This document shows, piece after piece, positions 59,980 to 64,000 of a stretch of DNA of 64,000 nt (position 1 is the first letter of the stretch; every line of letters starts with the position of its first letter). The stretch spans positions 53,520,093-53,584,092 of the forward strand of contig NC_080426.1 of assembly GCF_029873635.1 (NCBI RefSeq). The letters are read 5' to 3'. The notes below the pieces were generated by a model. It was not told the DNA's origin. It ran no database searches and was given only the letters and a program-made list of their open reading frames with translations. This stretch comes from Malania oleifera (taxonomy: Eukaryota; Streptophyta; Magnoliopsida; Santalales; Ximeniaceae). A program made the position numbers and the translations under genes.

Positions 59980-60306
59980 ATGGAAGAAGGAGGACAGGAG
60001 GCCAAGGCTGTATGGGATTGTGGCAGCCCTCTGTATGATTCATATGAGTTGGCTTCAATTGGCCATCTCATTGAAAGGCATCTTATGGCGCTGCCATCTT
60101 TGGGTGGATCGAAAAGGTTCCTAAGCACGCAGCATTCGCATGCATCCAGCGTAATTCCGATATCGGCTTTATCGACATCGAATTTCAGATCCACCAGAAA
60201 AGCTAGAGGGACTTCTCTTGTGGTCTTCTTCACTCAACTTTTCAGAAAGAAGATGTGGAAGAGGAAGGAAGAAGAGAATAAGGAGAAGCCTAAATATATG
60301 GTTTGA
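59980..60306 (+). CDS. Small plant protein of unknown function
   Basis: A 108-residue single-exon protein; the ATG at 59980 follows a TTG-started extension and is the first good start. The N-terminal motif WDCGSPLYDSYEL (residues 12-24) followed by HLIERHLMALP is the hallmark, as I recall it, of small plant-specific proteins with no assigned role. The middle is Ser/Thr-rich, and the C-terminus is basic (LFRKKMWKRKEEENKEKPK), which could favour nuclear or membrane-surface location, but no signal peptide or membrane span is evident. It lies in the only stretch of the window largely free of retroelements, with a TATA-like box upstream. The overlapping minus-strand frame 59850-60233 is treated as a shadow. 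Confidence 0.7.
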   Translation: MEEGGQEAKAVWDCGSPLYDSYELASIGHLIERHLMALPSLGGSKRFLSTQHSHASSVIPISALSTSNFRSTRKARGTSLVVFFTQLFRKKMWKRKEEENKEKPKYMV

Positions 60307-60748
60307 AACTGAGATTAAAGGACTTCGTAATGGGATTAGGATTCATTTGGAAGGAAATAGAAAAGCAGATGAATGTGGGATCTTCATTTCATGTATTGGT
60401 CTCTCTTCTTTCTTTTCTTTTTCTTTCATTTTTTTTCCTTTGTTCTTTTGTTGCTGTATGGTATGGATAATGCAAACCCCAAATCTACATGCTGAACCGA
60501 AAAATTTCCCCTTGTTTGGAAGCTAGGAAATTAATCAATTTTCTGATGTTCTTGAATCCAGTTCCCTTTTTAAGGACAGTATATCTGCCTTCTTTACAAT
60601 TGCACATCTTACACCATTGCAGAATAATTTTTCTTACATCAGAATGTTCTGGTTTAATATTTACAGAGCAATAGTATTTGGTCTGAGTTGTATTGTAACC
60701 GCCAGCTGTGGGTTTTTCCTAGAAATGCTAATTTATGATCCCTCAATT

Positions 60749-60754
60749 AATAAA
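60749..60754 (+). terminator. Possible polyadenylation signal of host gene
   Basis: AATAAA about 440 bases after the stop codon. Plant signals are loose and other sites are possible. Confidence 0.25.
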
Positions 60755-62193
60755 ATTGAACGAAAATTAAGGACATTTTTAGTCAATCAACCTGAACAAA
60801 TACGCATTAACCGCCATAAATATGCATTAAGAAAATAAAATTAGCTGTGTACAAAGACCGCAGGTTATAGCAATTTGCAACCAAAATAGGCATGGAAATT
60901 AAGAAGTGGGCATCTGAAGTTTGTGCCCGTCTATTAAAGCATGAATGAAATTTTCCATTACAGAGTTTAACTGCAATGGTGTGGACTAGCCAGTCCCAAG
61001 GGAACATTCCCGTGAGTTAGGAGAAAGGATAAAAAATCTGACCCTCTAGAAATACAATTCTAACCTGGTCCCAGTCAAATTTTTTATTTAATGAAATCAC
61101 TTCAAATAATATCCTTTCTGTCAGTGAGGACCAACAGTCCTTCAATTAGACTTCTCGCCTCCCAGCCTAATAAAATCATTCCAAACAATGGATCTCACTG
61201 AACTACACATGAGCCCTATCAAGTGAGATCCTAATAAGACCCACTGCTTAAAGGGACGAGACTTGTCTGAGGACATCATCCATCCTCCAAATTTTATTTT
61301 TTTTTCTGAATTAGGAGTGAGCGAGGAGATATGGGCTGAGTAGGAGGCCCTCCAATTTTGCAGTCTAAAACAGAGGCCTTCAAGGATCCAAAAAATGCGG
61401 ATCAACAATTAGAATTCATTTGATTTTATACCTAATATTGCTTTTAAGAATATAAAATTTTAGACTTAATTTAGGTTTATATGAATTAGTTTAAAACAAA
61501 ATATAAAATTGTATTATTATTATTATTTTTTTTTCAAACACACTAATCAAAATCCAGTTTTGGAATTCCCACTCCCATGCACCACCTGGAAGGTATGCCA
61601 GCAAGTTAGGGATGATCAAAGTATTAGGTAGGCATTGTTGAGAAAAGATGGTTGGTGGTGTTCGTGCTCCTGGAAGTAATTTGTGGTATGGTTACAGCGT
61701 CTCCATGAACAAACCAACAAGAAGATGAACTTACATGCTGCGCACCATTCTCTATTTGGGCTAAAGAATGTGGATATTGGCCGGCAAAAATAGATTGCCA
61801 GAATTGTTTATGGCTCCAAAACAATTTCCAGTTTTATTTTTAATTGGCACAGGTGTTCCTCCACCGCATGCACTAACACCATAGGGTTAAGATATCTGCG
61901 TGTAGTTAACTCAAGAAGATGTACAACATTAGCTAAGGTGATGGGCGTTTATAATTATGCCCTACATAAATGCTATCTCCCTATCAAATCATTTTAAAAA
62001 AATAAAAATTAGCTCCGATCAAATGGTGGTAAAACTTACGTTAATCGATAGGGTATCCGCGCATTTCAAGCAACTAAGGTAATAGGAAAGTAAATTTCAT
62101 TTGTCCGATGTCAATCTCTCCTTGTAATTTTTGTGCATTAATTTTAGATGGAGAGGGGTGTGCAATTGGTCAATTCGGCCAATTAATCGAATT
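60755..62193. other. Intergenic stretch
   Basis: I see no gene, RNA gene or recognisable repeat. Short reading frames on both strands lack family features. An ATT/T-rich run lies near 61512-61535. Confidence 0.5.
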
Positions 62194-62520
62194 TGTTGGG
62201 ATTGGTGTATTTTTTCAAGAGTGGGGGTGAATTGAAAATTTAAAAAATTTCTTCATAGGTGTAACTAATCCAGTAGCAGTATATCACAACTTAGGGTCTG
62301 TCTAGAACATATACAAATTCAATATATAAACTATTGAATAGATATTTAAACAAATAAATTAATCGCAATATGGCAAAACTTTCAATGCATATAAACATTA
62401 TAATCAGAGTAATGAAAAAACCATAGAGGTGCGAAAAATAAATTACAGATAAATAAAGTTGACACCATATAAGTTATCGGGGTTCTGCCAATACTGCCTA
62501 CGTTCCCGCTTCAAACTCAC
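62194..62520 (-). mobile_element. D-like SIRE LTR fragment
   Basis: TGTTGGGATTGGTGTATT at 62194 matches the left end of D (31609), and the match continues to the TGCCTACGTTCCCGC block at about 62498-62512, which corresponds to 33208-33225. It shows the D LTR sequence without insertion X. After about 62520 the similarity is lost. Confidence 0.75.
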
Positions 62521-62810
62521 AAAATACATATTTGTATTGAAGTTCATATTCAAATGGTTGACCAACCTCTCATTTATTTGAAAATGTACTCCTTCGTTAT
62601 AGGCAATCAATCGACACTTGCGAATGATTGACCATCAAATCTCAAGAGTGCTCATTTTGCACTCTCTATTGATTTTATTTAAAATTTCAACTATGTTTGT
62701 GCTTATACATGTGGTAGAGCACCTATGATTAATGTTGGTTGATCCTATCTTTATGTTAGTGCTTCTATGTTGTGCAAATTAATGCGCAGGGAAAACAACT
62801 GATCTTGCAA
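62521..62810. other. Unassigned sequence between LTR fragments
   Basis: Not recognised. A GGTTGACCAACC palindrome lies at about 62556-62567. It may be rearranged LTR sequence. Confidence 0.35.
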
Positions 62811-63269
62811 TGTAGCAACCAACAGTGAAATATAGAGAAAACACAATCACGCAGATTATATGAAAGCAGTAAAGCAATGATATGAAGAATTACGTGGTTT
62901 AGCAATGCCTACATCCATGGGAACAAACGACAATGATTTTTTACTATCTTCTGTCAAAAGACATAGAGTTACATCATACAACATGTAATTATAACCCTCC
63001 CAGAGGTATTCCCCTCAAACCCCAACCTATGCAACTTCTGAATTCAAAATTTGAAAACCAGCGCTGAGTAATTGAGCAAAACCGTTGACGGTTTCAGTCA
63101 TACTATCAAAGGTTCAAAGTCAAGACCAAATAGTCGATGTAACAGGACAAAAATAGTTGGCTGCTTCTTCTGCACTTGGAAAAATCGTCGATGGTTTGAT
63201 CTTGCAAACCAGCATTCTTGTTTTCTCTTTGTACATGCATTCAACTTAACATATGAGCCACACATTACA
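62811..63269 (-). repeat. 3' LTR of Tork fragment I
   Basis: Best limits TGTAGCAACC...CACATTACA, resembling the G LTR ends. It contains the antisense TACGTGGTTTAGC...TACATCC block at 62890-62921 and motifs ACCGTTGACGGT and ATCGTCGATGGT. It is followed by an antisense polypurine tract (TCTCCACCTTGACG, 63273-63286). The left limit is uncertain. Confidence 0.6.
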
Positions 63270-63364
63270 AAAATCTCCACCTTGACGAATATACACCCCT
63301 TAGGAGAAAATCAAAAACATAACCTCTACTCCACCTAGGACAATAGGTTGGGACCACCTCCCGT

Positions 63365-63572
63365 CTAGCAACTAGAAACATTAAGCAAGTCCAAGCAATA
63401 ATGCTTGAACTTATCCTTGGTAATCAGCTTTGTCAAGATATCTGCTACATTCTTAGAAGTGTGAACTTTCTTAAGCACAAGTTCACCTAAAGAAATCAAC
63501 TCCCGGATCCTATGGAGCCTCACATCTATATGCTTGGTTCTCACATGATACACTTCATTCTTCGCCAAATAT
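63365..63572 (-). pseudogene. Tork RNase H C-terminus, fragment I
   Basis: The minus strand encodes the end of copia RNase H (YLAKNEVYHVRTKHIDVRLH; TSKNVADILTK), like G at 54106-54310. Cut at 63572 by LTR J. Confidence 0.8.
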
Positions 63573-64000
63573 GTGACCCCTTGATTTTTCCACCTTTTTT
63601 CTCTAATAAAATAAACAACAATAATCAATCATCTATCATGTCAAAAACTCTGATACCATATCAACATGACCTGGCCCAAAGTAGGATACCGAGTGGTTAG
63701 TCCATCCAATAAAAGTATACCTAACAGCGGAAGTCAATATTTACATATCATCCCAAATACAAATACCGGAGGACTATCCATTCATATATACACATGTCTA
63801 TATGCATCTCTAAAATCAACAAAATATTATAGGGGTACCAGCTCCCCTCTATCTCGGAGCTCTCTCTACACGTCGGTTTTGATTCTTTGAAATGTTTAAA
63901 TTCTAGGTGAGACACCTCTCAATAAGATGGAATAAGTTATTCACAGTGTGTGGCAGTATGAGTTTAGTCATATCATAATACACTCATTTAAATGATTATA
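63573..64000 (-). mobile_element. E-like gypsy LTR J, running off the window
   Basis: Starts TGTGACCCCTTGATTT and shares with the E LTR the order of CTCTGATACCAT, ACAGCGGAA, CTCGGAGCTC, GGTGAGACACCTCTCA and GTGTGTGGCA (63651-63953). This is a divergent member of the same gypsy group; its right end is not in the window. Confidence 0.75.

Noticed and set aside
59850-60233. 127-residue minus-strand reading frame over the host gene
   Set aside because: It mirrors the plus-strand gene, has no recognisable motif, and the plus-strand protein has a clear conserved N-terminal motif and a TATA box.
61142-61408. 88-residue minus-strand frame in the right intergenic stretch
   Set aside because: No motif or homology recognised, no promoter-like context, and length is within chance for AT-rich DNA.

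Overview
This window is plant nuclear DNA, almost certainly from a flowering plant with a large, repeat-rich genome. It is AT-rich, has microsatellites, and has no bacterial-type operons. About 50 of the 64 kb can be assigned to LTR retrotransposons of known plant lineages: Ty1/copia SIRE (Sirevirus), Ty1/copia Tork, and Ty3/gypsy chromovirus (Tekay/Del-like). Only one likely host gene is visible, a small single-exon gene at 59980-60306. I cannot name the species.

Layout. (1) 1-10761: an antisense SIRE-type LTR (H) cut by a full-length but broken SIRE element (A, 771-10591; LTRs of about 2.2 kb, TATAT target duplication). (2) 10762-11796: unassigned flank. (3) 11797-52384: a nest of insertions. 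The outer layer is a Tork-type element in LTR-internal-LTR-internal-LTR form (B), bounded by TTAAG. It was invaded by a solo A LTR (12636-14787), a SIRE derivative with gag but no pol (C, 16676-23924) and a solo SIRE LTR (D, 31609-52357). D was invaded by an orphan LTR (X), a solo C-type LTR and a gypsy element (E, 36560-51486). E's right LTR was invaded by an LTR doublet (F) and another solo A-type LTR. Most boundaries are supported by TG...CA ends and 5-bp target duplications that I read directly. (4) 52385-58765: flank containing a second Tork element (G, 53399-58599, minus strand), which sits in an inverted copy of a segment also found inside B. (5) 58766-62193: low-repeat DNA with the host gene. 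(6) 62194-64000: fragments of a D-like LTR, a Tork element (I) and an E-like gypsy LTR (J) running off the window.

No element is intact. Gag and pol carry frameshifts, stops and some catalytic changes, so the retroelement genes are annotated as pseudogenes. The more notable signals are the four-level nest, a SIRE derivative that keeps gag and priming sites but has lost pol, arrays of short CpG-containing palindromes in LTRs of all three lineages, and a short GTAGGC...GCCGAACC motif shared by SIRE and Tork LTRs but not seen in the gypsy LTRs.
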